From Limonium bicolor (taxonomy: Eukaryota > Streptophyta > Magnoliopsida > Caryophyllales > Plumbaginaceae): a stretch of 64,000 nt of DNA. The stretch covers positions 88,873,627-88,937,626 of the forward strand of contig CM041780.1 of the NCBI GenBank assembly GCA_023374045.1. The letters are read 5' to 3'. The translations under genes and the position numbers were made by a program. Numbering within the stretch: the stretch's first letter is position 1; each line of letters starts with the position of its first letter. The notes below the pieces were generated by a model that saw only the letters and a program-made list of their open reading frames with translations, searched no databases and was not told the DNA's origin. This document shows positions 44,848-57,329 of the stretch, piece after piece.

Positions 44848-47800
44848 TGTAACGCCCCTATTTAAAGTAAATACAGTGGAATAAAAATCTCTAATGGCGA
44901 TTATATATCATCGGGTTTCCAAACACCGGTACAAAACCTCACCAATTACTCAACTTACAAGGTTTTAAACAGTCTGAACTCGAGAAACATGTAAACATAA
45001 CCTTAAAATGAAACAAAGTAACGCTCCATAACTCCTAATCCCCGTCCCAATCACTCATACTTTTTGTGGCCACCTGTATGCACACTTTTGTACCTGCAAA
45101 ATGAAACCAAGCAGCCCACCCCGGGGGGGTGAGTCAGTTCCCTAGAATGGAACTGGTACAATCCTCTAAAACAACAAATTAAAACATAGTTCTTCAAATA
45201 AGACAGTAACATGAAAACAAACTCCTAAAAGTAAAACAGAGAAAAAGCACTTCAAAACAATCAAGTTATAGAGAAAAGAGAACAAGACAAAGATAAAGAT
45301 AAAGAACTTTAAAACCAAGTCAATCACTTAAGAAGTCACACCATTTAATTAGTAAGCATCCATTGTTGATGTTAGAACCAATTCTGGTTAAGAAGAGAAA
45401 TACTCAGGTAATCACAAAGGACTAGGAATGAAAAGATAGATCCAAGAACCAACAACTCAAGAGTGGAATAAAACCAATTGGGAGAGATGGCCCCCACCGC
45501 CAAGTACGTCCTTTTAGGACAGGGGATATACAACCCCTCACTGTTTACAACGTCCTTTGGACAGGAGATGTACAACCCCTCACTGTTTACAACATCCTTT
45601 TAGGACAGGGATATACAGCCCCTCACTGTTACCAATGAAGACGCGCACACGTCACAACAAAGACTCAGCTCATGGATGAAAAATATCCAGAGTCAAAGAA
45701 AGAATTTACCAAGATTGACCTTTTTCATATTCCCACTAGATCATTAACAGCACCAGAGCAATACCAAAACACTCAATCCTACAGAGTGCAGAAGCGTAAA
45801 CCCTAGGCTGTTAATGTCTAATGAAACAACCAAATAGAAGGAACCAATAGCCATGTAAGTTTCACATTCAAGGCTCAGTTAGTCACATCAAGCTGAGTTA
45901 GCCACACAAACAGTTCCTTTTGAAATCCATTCAAGATCAGTTGGTGTTTTCCAAACATTCCATAAGGCCCGTTAGCAAAGTATTTGAGTACGAGAAATCG
46001 TACCTGGTTAATGCTGTAGCTTTATATAAACTCCTAGCCATGTGTACCAAACTATCCAAATCCAGCCATGTGCATCACATTACTTAAATCCTAGATTTAG
46101 AAAGTGGATACAAAATCATTAATTCCCACTTCCCTTGGTTAAATGTTTACTAGTCTTTTTAATTGCTTTCTCCACTGATTTCATCTTTCAAGATTTCCTA
46201 GTTATTGTTAACAAAATCCCACCGATTTCATATTATCATTAACCGACACCCTAGTTGTTTACAATCCCACCAATGTACTAATCACCACAATAGAAATGTT
46301 ATTCCATATATAAAATATCTTATAGTTGATACTAACCCAAAACTCGAAATATAATACCAATATCATTATATATATACGAAATACACTAATTTTATTCTAG
46401 CTAATCTTTACCAAGGTATTAGTATTATTTCATCCTTCATTTTAAACTCCTATCTCCTCAAATTTTTGAGTGTGATAATAACTTGTTTTTTTATTATCTT
46501 ATTTGTCATTTTATGATCATGATATGCAACTATATTATTAGGCTAAAGTTTATGTGAATACATCTTGTATTATTTTACCCATTGATCTCCTCCATATTCT
46601 AACTCTTATAATTTTAATTCAACAGACTACAAATCATATCCAAGTTTTCTAACCTTACTAACAACAGATTTTTACATATCCCGTACTAATTACTCAAACT
46701 TAACATCTTATATGAAATCCTTTACTTTTATATTACTAACTAGCCTAAGTTATTCCATTCTTAATTTTTTCTAAGCGCATTTACGCATATAATAATATTA
46801 CTAACTCTCCCTGCCAATTATTAATTACTTAGTAGGTGCTCACTCTTAATCCACCATAAAATTCCTTATTTATTGCTCATTCAATTTAACTTTATTTTTG
46901 AAATTCCTAAAACTCGATATAGCCGCTATGTGTGTAACTAAGCCCTTAAGCTCAGTTTTATTCTCCCATTAGGCCTAATTATAGGTTCTTTTATATCAAG
47001 ATTATTAATTCCTATTTAGCCATTTACCAACCACTCAGTTTCAATTTATCAGTTTAACTAAATTCTTTACTCTCATATTACTATTCTTTGACACAATTCC
47101 TTTTATTTTCTTAATTTCAAATACATAAGTATGTGTTTTACATTCTAGCTCCACTAATCGTTGATAACTAATTATTATAACATTTTATTCTCTCAAACTA
47201 ACCACAACATCTTCCTAGAATATTAATTTCCCAATAAATTAACTACATATATTTAGTACCTAAATTACCAATCCCTTAAAACGCTTAATAAATCTTTGTT
47301 TATTATTCCTCTACACAAATCAATCTACCATTTTGACTTACTGCATAATAATTTGTTAATCTAACCAACCCACCAAATTAGCACTACCTTATCAACAAGC
47401 CTCAAAATTACAGATTTGATTAAAATCTCAAATTAAGTTAAACGGCCCCCATTTTTTATCCACTCTCACAAGGTGTAATACAAGAATATAAAAATATATT
47501 CTATTTTGTTAAATGTTTTACCGGAAGGAGGAGGTAAGTGTATATTACCGGTTTCAAAAGGAAAATATTTTCAGGCTTGTGAAATCTGTGGAACAAGATG
47601 CTGGGGCGAGATGCTAGTATATATGTTACCCGCACGCTTGTCGTTCTGGAAGAAATGTCCTCAGCCCCGTTTCAATCGTGAAGAAGTAGAGATGCTGGCA
47701 GAGTTTGTGTTCCTTGCTAGCCAGTGCAGCGCAAGAAGAGAATGAATGTAGCTAAGTATATTACCAGTTCTGAAAATCAATTGCTTCAATCTGGTAGTAG

Positions 47801-47952
47801 TTTATCCGAGGCGTGGACTTAAAAGAAAATGAAAAGGGTGCAGATCCAAACAGAGATTGGAGACTGGTGGTTGTTTGCTGATTTAAGAAGAAGTGAGAGA
47901 ATGGAGGCGCCAGTAGCATGTATGTTCTTACGCCAGTTAGGTTTGAAGGGAA

Positions 47953-47986
<34 letters not shown>

Positions 47987-50399
47987 AGAGAAGGTGCTCA
48001 TATTACTAGTTTATTATCGTTTCATCTTATTTTCTTAAGCTTAGTTATATATATTTATATTTTTTTAAATCCTAAAATTATCAACCTTCCCCGTTACTTA
48101 ATAATTAATTACCTACACTCTATCCATATATTCCCTTTTTGTTTTACAATTTAATTCACGCTTGAACTTATGGATTTGCCGATCCATTTTAAACTTACTA
48201 AAGTTTACTAAATAATTTAGGAATCAAATTTATTCACCAATTTACTCAATTCCTTTTATGTCTAAATATGTATTTTTCATTCTAGCATTACCAATCATTT
48301 AACTATTTATAATTTATATATCTAACCAAACAACTTATTTACTATTTTAAATCTCTAAATTTATTGACTTATTTTATTACTTATTAACTCATTATTTTCG
48401 TTAAGCGTAGGTATATACATATATATTTATTTTAAATCCTAAATCTACCGGGCCTTTTAACCATTTTACTAACTATTATTAGGTTCGCTTTTCTTTTCTC
48501 AATTCTTTTAACAAATTCCACGTTTATTGATTTAATAAATTTGTGCTAACTTTAGTTTAATATTCTACTGGTTTAACTTCATACAGTAATATTTATATTA
48601 TCTATCTTTCGGTGCATTTTTTGTAACTAATACTCCTCATTTTACTTGCTTAAATCTAAAATTCTAACTTAGTAATTTAACTAACTAGACTCTACCCAAA
48701 TTAGAGCCACCCATCACATCATAAAATTCTCAACTTACACCACAAATAATAGCAATTTATGTTTAATTACAGCAACTACTTTTTTACCCTAATTATTCCT
48801 ACATTTAATTAACCACTTAATTTGTTATACACTAAATACAATTTTTTTATTTATTATATTTTTTTATTGCTCATATGTTCTCCAATTGTTTTACTGGTGC
48901 AACAGAACAAAACTTCTCTTATTATAATGGTCATAGAGAAGATAATAAGTGTTGAGTAGATTACCGGTTCTGCAATCGAATGTTTTACTGTCCTTCTTAA
49001 ACTAGCGTACGAGATGCAGCACTTGCGCAGTTACGGAGGAAGGGAAATAAGAGAGCGCTGCCACTACTGCCTTCGGTCTGACAATGATTTTTGTTGCAGA
49101 GCACCATTCATAATCCACACTCAGATGTCGAAATCTAATACCAGATCCATGCTGGAGTTCAAAATCTGGTGTGCGAGAACATATAGGGCACGAATACAGG
49201 AAAAGAATAAGGATGGAGCAGAGGAATAACAATTGAGAAATTAAACTGGGGATGAAGAAAGAAGGGATGAGGCTTGTTTGCTGGTTAGAGATGTAAAATT
49301 ACCGAGAGTGAGGGGAGAGATGTTTGAGTTTGATCTTCATTGCCCTGGTGAAGAGAATGAGGTATGCGACCGATCATGTATTCCCTGTTCCCGGCGAGTT
49401 CTGTAAATTACAGTGAAAATAATAAAGTTGGGGTGTAATATTGCCGTGAAGAGATGAAGACTGCACCACCGTATGTGCTTGTTTGCCGGTTTAGTTTCCA
49501 GAGAAAAGGGAGTAAATGAGTGAAGGGAATACGGTATACCGGTTGGGTCATAATGTGAATGAATGGAAATAAAATGAAGAGTGATATGGTAACGAGTGGG
49601 AAGAGAATGTGAAATAGAGAGATTTATTATAAATGAAAATAATATAAATAGAATAGAAGTAGAAAAGAAGAAAAAATGAAGAGAAGTTGACATATGTAAC
49701 CGTGAGTGTGAGTGAAGAGGAAATGAAGAGGTTTGAGATGTATATTTACTTGTCATTAGGATTGTAACATGAATATAAAGAATTTGAAGAGAATAGATAA
49801 TAGGCTATTACTTGAGTCATTTAAATGTTCATAATTTACGTTAGTTGTTAAATAAACTTCTCATAATAATTTTTGTTATTATACATGTAATAATGTATAT
49901 TACATGTTACACCGATTTTTATTGTTTAACTTACTCCTCATAAATGTACCCTTTAATTTTATACTTCATGTGAGGTTTAATAACCCCTTTTTTTTACTGT
50001 ATTTATTTATACAATTCGGGTTCCTTGAACCCTTAATTCATGTAGATATTTATCATGTAAATATTTATTTATTCCATGATTAGAACATGTAAGTCTTAAT
50101 ATTATATAATTAGACCTTAATTATTTTTATAATTATTAGGAATATTTCAACTATGATTTTATATTGACTTATAAATATTATTATTAAATTCATAATACTA
50201 TATAATAATATATAGTAATCTAATATTTGATAGTATTCTTTAGGATTAAATAGAAGAAATCCCCTAATTTAATTTTCATAATTCCATATAATAATTTAAT
50301 ATTCATAATTCCATACAATAATTTAATAGTTAATAGTATTATTTATGGTTTATAAAAGAAATCCCCTAAATTAATTTAAATTAATTTAGGGGTATTTCA
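44848..50399 (-). repeat. 3' LTR of a minus-strand chromovirus, unusually long (5.55 kb)
   Basis: In plus view the left terminus is TGTAACGCCCC (44848) and the right is GGGGTATTTCA (50399), the same terminal pattern as the other long LTRs. A PPT and the end of a chromodomain follow on the right, which fixes it as a 3' LTR. Internally there are three about 43-bp tandem units (45507-45630), a CCCCGGGGGGG hairpin-like run near 45117, an (AT)n run (47955-47982), and three diverged modules near 47500-47930, 48890-49330 and 49440-49760 that share words such as GCTTGTTTGC and ATTACCGGTT. Undetected nested insertions may contribute to the length. Confidence 0.7.
45507..45630. repeat. Three tandem units of about 43 bp
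   Basis: Units begin at 45507, 45551 and 45593 with the pattern CGTCCTTTTAGGACAGGGGA followed by CCCCTCACTGTTTACAA. Each begins with a small inverted repeat, GTCCTTTTAGGAC. Confidence 0.85.
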
Positions 50400-50440
50400 G
50401 TATATCCCCCTTAAAAGAAACTTCGCCTCGAAGTTTAAAA
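50400..50440 (-). other. Polypurine tract and 3' end of the chromovirus interior
   Basis: The minus strand reads CTTCGAGGCGAAGTTTCTTT then TAAGGGGGATATAC directly before the LTR start TGAAATACCCC, equivalent to the PPTs at 29429 and 61960-62002. Confidence 0.75.
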
Positions 50441-50795
50441 TCAACTAATAGGCACTCACACCGCTTCGGGTGTGCTTAGACAATATAATTCCAATGAAAT
50501 TCTATACCAATCCAATCCTTTATTTCCATCCATTCCCATTTCCACATTCTCTCGAGATTACTCAAGATCAAACCAAACCCAGATATTTCATAGATAGAAA
50601 TCGAGAATCACACAATATATAAACCAAGTACATACATCCACATCTCCATCACTCTACTAATAAAACACAAAAAAACATAATCTGGATGAGGTGACGAAGA
50701 AAGAGTATGCACTACCCCTCCTCCCTAAAAGAGCTAAGGTACGCCCTCGTACCGCTACTAACGAGAACCCATAGAAGGAATGAATACAGGAAATA

Positions 50796-50871
50796 TCATG
50801 TGAATAGGTGTGGGTACTTCACTCTCATAGAGTCCTCAGTCTCCCAAGTAGCGTCCTCAACCCCATGATTT
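50796..50871 (-). pseudogene. C-terminal end of an integrase chromodomain
   Basis: The minus strand encodes NHGVEDATWETEDSMRVKYP and ends HLFT before TGA at 50798-50796. This matches the chromodomain tail of the chromovirus at 61500-61560 (HDVEEATWE...KYPQLF). Upstream coding sequence ends abruptly at about 50871, so the element is truncated here. Confidence 0.85.
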
Positions 50872-51661
50872 AGGTAAGTAGTTCAATCCTAGAACAACAT
50901 CTAGTTATTAGGTTGAGTAAACAACTTAGTAATCTTGTAGCACAAACTAGTTAATGAGTTATACTAGTACTAGGTATGTCTGTGTATCTACATAATATTG
51001 AATGGTCTAATGCAAGGTAATGTTGATTATTTCAGGTTGGAGGATGTTATAGTTGCTTAGTTACTAGTTAAGCTAAAGGTGAAGGTGTGTGTAGATCTTT
51101 GTATTATTGATTAACATGTATGATTATTAAAATGTTAGTTAATGATGAACTATATAGTTTATAATATAACTAACTATATCTTTAAGAAATAACAATTTTT
51201 GTGTAATGAATTACCTCTCCACCTAGGGTTAGGTGGGTGTATATCTATATGTTATTTAATAGTATGATAAAGTCAAATGTTTCAGGCTGAAGTTTATCGT
51301 GGTTTGTTAGTTACCATTCAAGATAGAGAATAACATACTACTTAGGTTGTAATTTACTATATATTCCTGATTGAATAGGATTATCAAGATGTTAGTTAGT
51401 GATAGAATACATTGATTATATTATAACTAACTACTTGTTTAAGAAATAATAATTCATGTAAAATACACTATTAGCAACTTATATTATGATACTCCATTTA
51501 AAACCTCTCTTGCTTAGTGTAATTTTCAAAGTAACTATGTAATGTATAATGAATTACACCCTTTTTTTATCTAGTTTTAGGTAGTTTCAAGGATTACCCA
51601 ACCTTGACATGGCCAGTGCCAAAGTTGAATTACCTCTCAACCCCATTTTGGGTCCAGTATC
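50872..51661. repeat. AT-rich spacer with about 250-bp diverged tandem repeat
   Basis: 51116-51200 and 51367-51458 share the order GTTAGTTAnTGAT, TATAACTAACTA, TTTAAGAAATAA. Their upstream parts (51040-51110 and 51285-51350) also match loosely around TTTCAGG(T/C)TG and TTAGTTAC. No coding sequence. It lies between the truncated minus-strand chromovirus and the plus-strand one, and GTATC at 51657-51661 would be the left target duplication of the latter. Confidence 0.5.
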
Positions 51662-54600
51662 TGAAATACCCCGTAATTAAAAATAGCGATTAATTAGGCT
51701 AATAAATATTTTAGAAGCTTAATTATGTATAAATAAATATTAGGGAACAAATCCCCAAGAAAACGGATCCTTAAAAATGGATTAAAAATACTAGTGAACA
51801 TTAAAGCGCGTTTTTCGAGGTAACCGGGAAAACGTGATTTTAAGCGGGTCAAATAGACTCGTAACAATTTTTCAACAAAATAGTCATTAATAAATATTAG
51901 TGAAGGTCTAGGACCAATAAAATCAATAAAACGAGAAAATAGTAAAAACTGGCAAAACGGGAAGTTGTGGGGTGAGAGTGTAATTAAAATAAGTTAGTGT
52001 GTCCACTTTGAAAATAAAAATGTAAGTGAGTGTGTGTGTGCTGTATGGGCCGAACTGCCCCTCTCTCACACCCCTCTCTTAATTCCTTCCTTATTTGCAA
52101 GAGGACAAACAAATAAAAAGCAAAAAAAAATAACTCTCTCTCCTCACTCACTCACAACCCACGTACTGCACCTCTCTTATTTTCTCTCTTCTTCTCTCTG
52201 GTGCGACCATGGCGATTTGAAGAACCCACATATAGAGCCACCTTCTTCTTCATTTTGAAACCTCAAACCTCCACCAAATGCTACAAAAACTATACCGTTG
52301 AATTCGTATCGTCAAGGAGATCATTCTCCACCCTTCAAAAATCTAAAACCACCAACTTTAGTTTTAGGGTATTATCGGTTAGGAGCTTCAAGAGCACCAT
52401 TTCAAGATCTATCATCTTCTCCATGTTCTAAGGTAAGAAGTAGACCAAAGCTTCACTCCTTTCCATGTTTCCTTGCAAAAAAATAAAACTCACGTAACAC
52501 CACTATTCTATTGCTAGCCGTTTTGGTGTTCCACCTTGAAGGTTGAAGCCTTGTCATTTTCTACTCAAAAACCCCATTAGGAGCTCAAGGTAAGATCCCC
52601 TAAGAGTTTTAAATAAGTCCTCATAAGTTAGGGTTTAATACGTGAGATATAAAAACTTACTAGTTTGGTGTGTATGGGTGTACCTTGCTACGTGGTGTAG
52701 TTTGGTTGAAATAAACAAGAAAACAAAGAAGGGAAGAGGAGCAAGAAAGGAGAAAGAGGAGAAAGGAAAAGAAACAAAGAAACCAGGTAATGTGAAGCCT
52801 CTGTATAATTTTAATGTTTGTGTATGTGTAGGAATATTGTTTTAGCAATGAACTAAACTATTGTAACCGTGGGAAAAGAATGGGTACACTAATGTGAATG
52901 GTAGTTGTAGTTTGAAGTTTTGGAAACAAGAAATAATATGCTAAGTGTAAATGTTGAGTGTGCAGGAGGTATTAGAAAGATAGGTGAGAATAATGTATAT
53001 GTTGAGCAAATTGTGAATACATTGAGTGTGCAAAATTATGTGGTGAGAATACTTAGAAATGTGGGGAACCTCTGTCAAAATTTGATTAGGAATTTATACA
53101 CTTAAGTGCTGTTAAAAGAAAGAAACAGAAGAGAGTTGCAGTGAAGGAAAGAATAAGGTTTTTCACTTTGTTTTGTAACAGGAAAAGAAATGGAGTTGAG
53201 TGGAGTTGTAAATGGTAAAACGTGAGTTGTCAAACTAGGTTAGGATAGATTGGGGGTCATTTAGTGAGTGGGAAGTAGAGAAGGAAGGTCTGTAGCATTT
53301 CTGTAAGAAGTAGAAATTGTAACAGAGGAGAAACTTACAGTGAAATGAGTTAATGTAACAGATTTTTATAGTATTGGTTTAGGCTAGTTTAAAATGCTTA
53401 AATAAAGTTAAAATACTAGATTACATGTAGAAATATTAGGGAAGAGATTGGTAGAAGTTTGGAATTGAAACAAACTCAAAAACTTACACATATTGCATTA
53501 CTGTAACTAGTCCGGGTTTGTAAACCAGCACACAAACCCGGACTAGCATGAAAACACGACATAAGGTTTTTACAAAGGATGGTCCGGGTTTACAAACCAA
53601 GACACTAACCCGGACCACCCGTAAATCACACCCGTAAGTTCTACAAACATGTGGTCCGGGTTTGTAAACTAGCACACAAACCCGGACCATGCTCAAATCT
53701 TACCCGAGAGTTCTAAAACCTTGTGGTCCGGGTTTGTAAAGTAGGACACAAACCCGGACCAGTCCCAAATCTTACCCGAGAGTTTTTCCAAGTGGGGGTC
53801 CGGGTTTGTAAACTCGGACAGTAACCCGGACCACCCCAAAATTTGTACAGAAACTATTTTAAAGCTTAGGTAAGGATGGGTAATGATTATAAGATGGTTT
53901 AGACATAATTAATATGTTTAAAGGTCATTAAGGCCATAAACAAGTTTAGAAAATAATTTTAAGTAAGTAACATAAGTACATGTATTTGAACAATAATGAA
54001 TTAGTAAGTATAGACCAAGGAATGTTAGTAAAGTAGTTAGTAAGGTTAAGTAAGGGTAATTAACCACCCAATTGTGTGTATATGTTAGGACTTGGATTGT
54101 GAACACCGAAGGAACGTCGGATACAAGTACAACGGTGAACGGTATGGATTCCTCATGTCCCGTATGCTATCTTGGTTACTCTGATTTGTGTGTTGTGTGC
54201 TAATTGATCACCAAATAAGATAAATGCACGAATCGGAGTTAATATGCATACTTGTGAATATGTAGTGTTGTATGTTGTGAATACTTTCTTAAATCTTAGT
54301 TTGTATAATTCATGAAATGTATGGATGATGATGAATGTGTGTATGTATGTGTATTGCATCGTGACCGATTATTTGTGTGAATGGACTTCTAACTTATTCC
54401 TAACAAGCTAACCATCCTAACTTAAATTGGTAATTAAATTGGAATGAGTAGAAGTCCGATATAGTTTCGGCCACGCGTGAGGATGAGGAGACACAAGAGG
54501 TTGGATCCGATTCCTGACTCTTAAACTGGTCCGTGCCCAAATCCCTTAAGTGGGTAGCATCCCGGATTGGGGAGTCAAGTAAATCCCGGAGGTGGGACGG

Positions 54601-55470
54601 AGTAGTCCCCAGGGCCGGAGGTCCCGACGACTTAACTTGAGTATAAGTAAGTAAGTAAGAATGAGTAAGTAAAGTAAATGAAAGTAAGTAAGTGTAATTA
54701 AGAAAAAGTAAGTAATGAGTAAAAGAGTAAAAGCATTCCGATTAACCCGGATGCATAATTTGGCTAACCTTGTGAAGGTAGGTAAGATGCGTGCTATTGT
54801 ATTGTTGCCTTGGAATGTGTAATGTATTGAGCATGATTGTATGATGTATGTAAAGCGTGTATGTATGAATTAATGAACCGCATGTTTAGTGGACGTCAAA
54901 TAGTCGGCGTGCCCTAGCTAGCACTCGGTATATGCGGAGTTTATACGCAGCGTTTGTTGAGCCCCTTGGGGCACCATTTTTACTACACGCAGGTACTCGT
55001 GAAGGATGAAGACTAGGAGAGTTGAAGTTTAATTTCCTTGTCTTTCTTTTGGATTGTAAACAATGAATTATGATTGGTGTACTGAGTAGTACATGGCTGT
55101 AGTTTTGATTAGCCGGTGTACCATGGGGTACACCTTTTTGGGATACGGTGAAGGGATTTAATTGGTATAGATGAGTAGATGGTAGGTACTCATTCTTTTG
55201 GAAAGATTGGAAAGGGATGTAAGTATGCACTTTAAATACTCGGTGATCCAGGATGTAAGTATTTGGCATATGGTAATTTGGTAAGTAATTTAGTAGCTCG
55301 GTATATTGTGTTCATCAGACCGTGACTGTAAGTAGTAATAGCCTAGCTAGCCGTATGGGCGGTTAGCGGCGTTGTACCACCCGCCGCAGTAAGTAGTATT
55401 TCCGCTACAAGTAACTCTGGATTATGGGATGATTGTACGGTAAGCATAGGATTAACGGTTGGGTGTTACA
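51662..55470 (+). repeat. 5' LTR of the chromovirus (3.8 kb)
   Basis: TGAAATACCCC...GGGTGTTACA. A CT-rich leader (52040-52200) runs into ATGGCGATT at 52209 and a donor-like CTAAGGTAAGAAG at 52429. A second donor-like CAAGGTAAGA lies at 52588. The hairpin array is at 53507-53832. TTGAGCCCCTTGGGGCACC lies at about 54957-54975, followed by ACGCAGGTAC. The 76-codon frame at 52201 is repeated in the 3' LTR only because LTRs are duplicates; I do not call it a gene. Confidence 0.95.
53507..53832. repeat. 72-bp tandem hairpin array (five units)
   Basis: Five near-perfect inverted repeats of about 36 bp, GGTCCGGGTTTGT...ACAAACCCGGACC, begin at 53509, 53581, 53653, 53725 and 53797, exactly 72 bp apart. 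The array recurs in the 3' LTR from 63846 and is cut by the window end. Confidence 0.95.
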
Positions 55471-55475
55471 AAAAG

Positions 55476-55488
55476 TGGTATTAGAGCG
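55476..55488 (+). other. Primer binding site, Met-tRNA type with one mismatch
   Basis: TGGTATTAGAGCG follows the LTR end by five bases. Compared with TGGTATCAGAGC it has one C-to-T change. Confidence 0.9.
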
Positions 55489-56362
55489 TAGTTACGCTCT
55501 GATGTCCATAGTACCGAGCATAGGGATTACCGAGTTAGGATTTCAACCGTCTTAAGACGGATACTTAGAAACCTAACTAGGAACTACCGTTGTTAACAAC
55601 GGATACCCTTGACGTTCTTAGGAACGATACCTTGTTTAAATTCCATGACCTTTGAGTCATATCTTGTGGAGCCTAATGTAACTGCTAAATGTTCAGATGT
55701 CAGGAAGAGGTCCAGGTCGCCCTAGAGGAGGGGGCAATGACGGACCCGGCACGCAGACGATAGCTGAAATCGTCGCTGCCACGGTAGCACAGATGCTACC
55801 ACAAGTGATCCAAGCTATGCAACAGAACCAACAGAACCAGCAAACTCAAGCGGGGCCAATCCCTCCCCCCACCACCCAGAGAAGTGAACTGGGTAAAGGC
55901 CATCGCAGATCTCCGTCCTCCCTGCTTTAGAGGCGAGAGCGATCCTGCAAAACTAGAAGCCTACATCTCCGAGATGGAGACGGCGTTTGAGACCCTCGAA
56001 GCTCCTGCTGGAGTTCGAGTGAGAGTGGCGGCTTACTATCTGAAGGATGCTGCTATGGACTGGTGGAAACTAGTCAAACACGAGTATGTCGACGACCCTA
56101 CCTTTGATTGGGAGTCCTTTGCCGCTATCCTCCGTTCCAAATACTACCCCGAGCATGTTAAAACAAAGAAAAGGCTAGAGCTGGACGCCTTGAAAATGAC
56201 AGAGAAGATGTCTGTCGATGAGTACTACCGCACCTTTACCTCCATTCTCCGTCTTCTCCCTGATCTAGGATACACCGGCCAGGTGTTGGTTGATCGCTTC
56301 TATGGTGGTCTGAGCCATCGCCTTCGGTACGGTATGGGCTACACTAAATTTACTCCCTTCAG

Positions 56363-56474
56363 GTAAATACCGGTTAACCCTTAGTACCATTTCAATTCTT
56401 TAAAATTCCTTGAATTCTTTGAATCTTCCTTATCCTTCTTAAATGAGAATCCTGGCTAATACCTGAAACTTCAG
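56363..56474 (+). other. Intron-like segment 1 in gag (112 bp)
   Basis: Starts CAG|GTAAAT and ends ACTTCAG|GAG, with a CTAAT branch-like word shortly before the end. The Gag homology stops at its left edge and resumes directly after its right edge. CTTCAGG is repeated at both boundaries. Confidence 0.65.
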
Positions 56475-56750
56475 GAGTGTTATCACGCGGCTTCTCGCGT
56501 TGAAATCACTTGCCAACTAAGGGATGAAGAAACCGCGCTGAAGCGCAAGGCCAACACAAGAACACCAATGGCGAGGAGCAGAACCAGGGTAAAAGCTGGA
56601 AAAGAAGAAGGGAAATTTCTTTCAGCAATCCCAAAAGAAATTCCGAGTGAAAGCAGTGCCCATGCTGAGCAGGGCAAACCGTTGAACTTCTTCAACTCGG
56701 TTCATCTGCACCGGTGGCAGCAAAGCCACTGAGATCATACCCACCTAAGG

Positions 56751-56834
56751 GTAAACTTCTATTTCTAATTCGTATTCGTAATAGTATCATATCTAGTAAT
56801 CCACGCACACATGTGCTAACCCTCTAAACCTTAG
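56751..56834 (+). other. Intron-like segment 2 in gag (84 bp)
   Basis: Starts AAGG|GTAAAC and ends AAACCTTAG|GTTC, with a CTAAC branch-like word 20 bp before the end. AT-rich against GC-richer coding flanks. Confidence 0.6.
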
Positions 56835-57329
56835 GTTCTGGCTCCGGTGTCACCAAAACCTTCTCCGATTGCCGCACCTATGTGTGCAAGGAAGTGCAAC
56901 CTAGACCATCCCGGCAAGGACTGCTATGGGAGAGAAATTAAATGCTACAACTGCCAGAAACCGGGACATACACCAATAATGCCCAGAGAATGCCAAGCCA
57001 GGGGAACTACCAAAGCTACAGGCAGAGGGAAGGCAAGGAGGTTGCATCTGGCGATGCACCGACCTAGCAGGCACCGCAGGGACAGGGATCCCGGGGACCT
57101 CAGCGGAGTGCACCTCAGAGGCAGCCTGTCCTTCATGTGATTGACCGTGATGGGTCCGTTTCTAAATCCAGCCCAGGTAATAATCTAACCTTTAATCCTT
57201 GAAGTAGCATGTCTAAGTAGTAGAGTAACTGTTTGAATGAATGCATGAGTAAGAAATTGAAGTGTGTATTAAGCATGAAATGAAGTAGTTGAAACTAGTA
57301 CTCACCGTAGACGAAATTTATAACCATAG

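Larger units (their letters stand above)
55697..57176 (+). pseudogene. Chromovirus Gag, in pieces separated by two intron-like segments
   Basis: Gag forms the particle shell and binds RNA. The N-terminal part (55697 onward) begins MSGRGPGRPRGGG and has a Gln-rich stretch. After a frame change near 55885 the capsid runs to 56362 with CFRGESDPAKLEAYISEME, AMDWW and the GLSHRLRYGMGYTKF region. Coding continues at 56475 (ECYHAASRVEITCQL), then after a second break at 56835 with a cysteine/histidine-rich region ending CYNCQKPGHTPIMPREC, a slightly irregular CCHC zinc knuckle. The segments 56363-56474 and 56751-56834 are AT-richer and bounded by GT and AG. At each junction the frame is off by about one base, as elsewhere in this assembly. 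Confidence 0.85.

Noticed and set aside
47506..47745. 79-codon frame with a CxxC...CW pattern inside the 5.55-kb LTR as a zinc-finger gene
   Set aside because: Part of an imperfectly repeated LTR module. The related modules do not keep the frame.
52201..52431. A 76-codon frame conserved between 52201 and 62538
   Set aside because: The two are the 5' and 3' LTR copies of the same element, so identity reflects recent duplication, not selection. It is not kept as a protein in the other LTR families.
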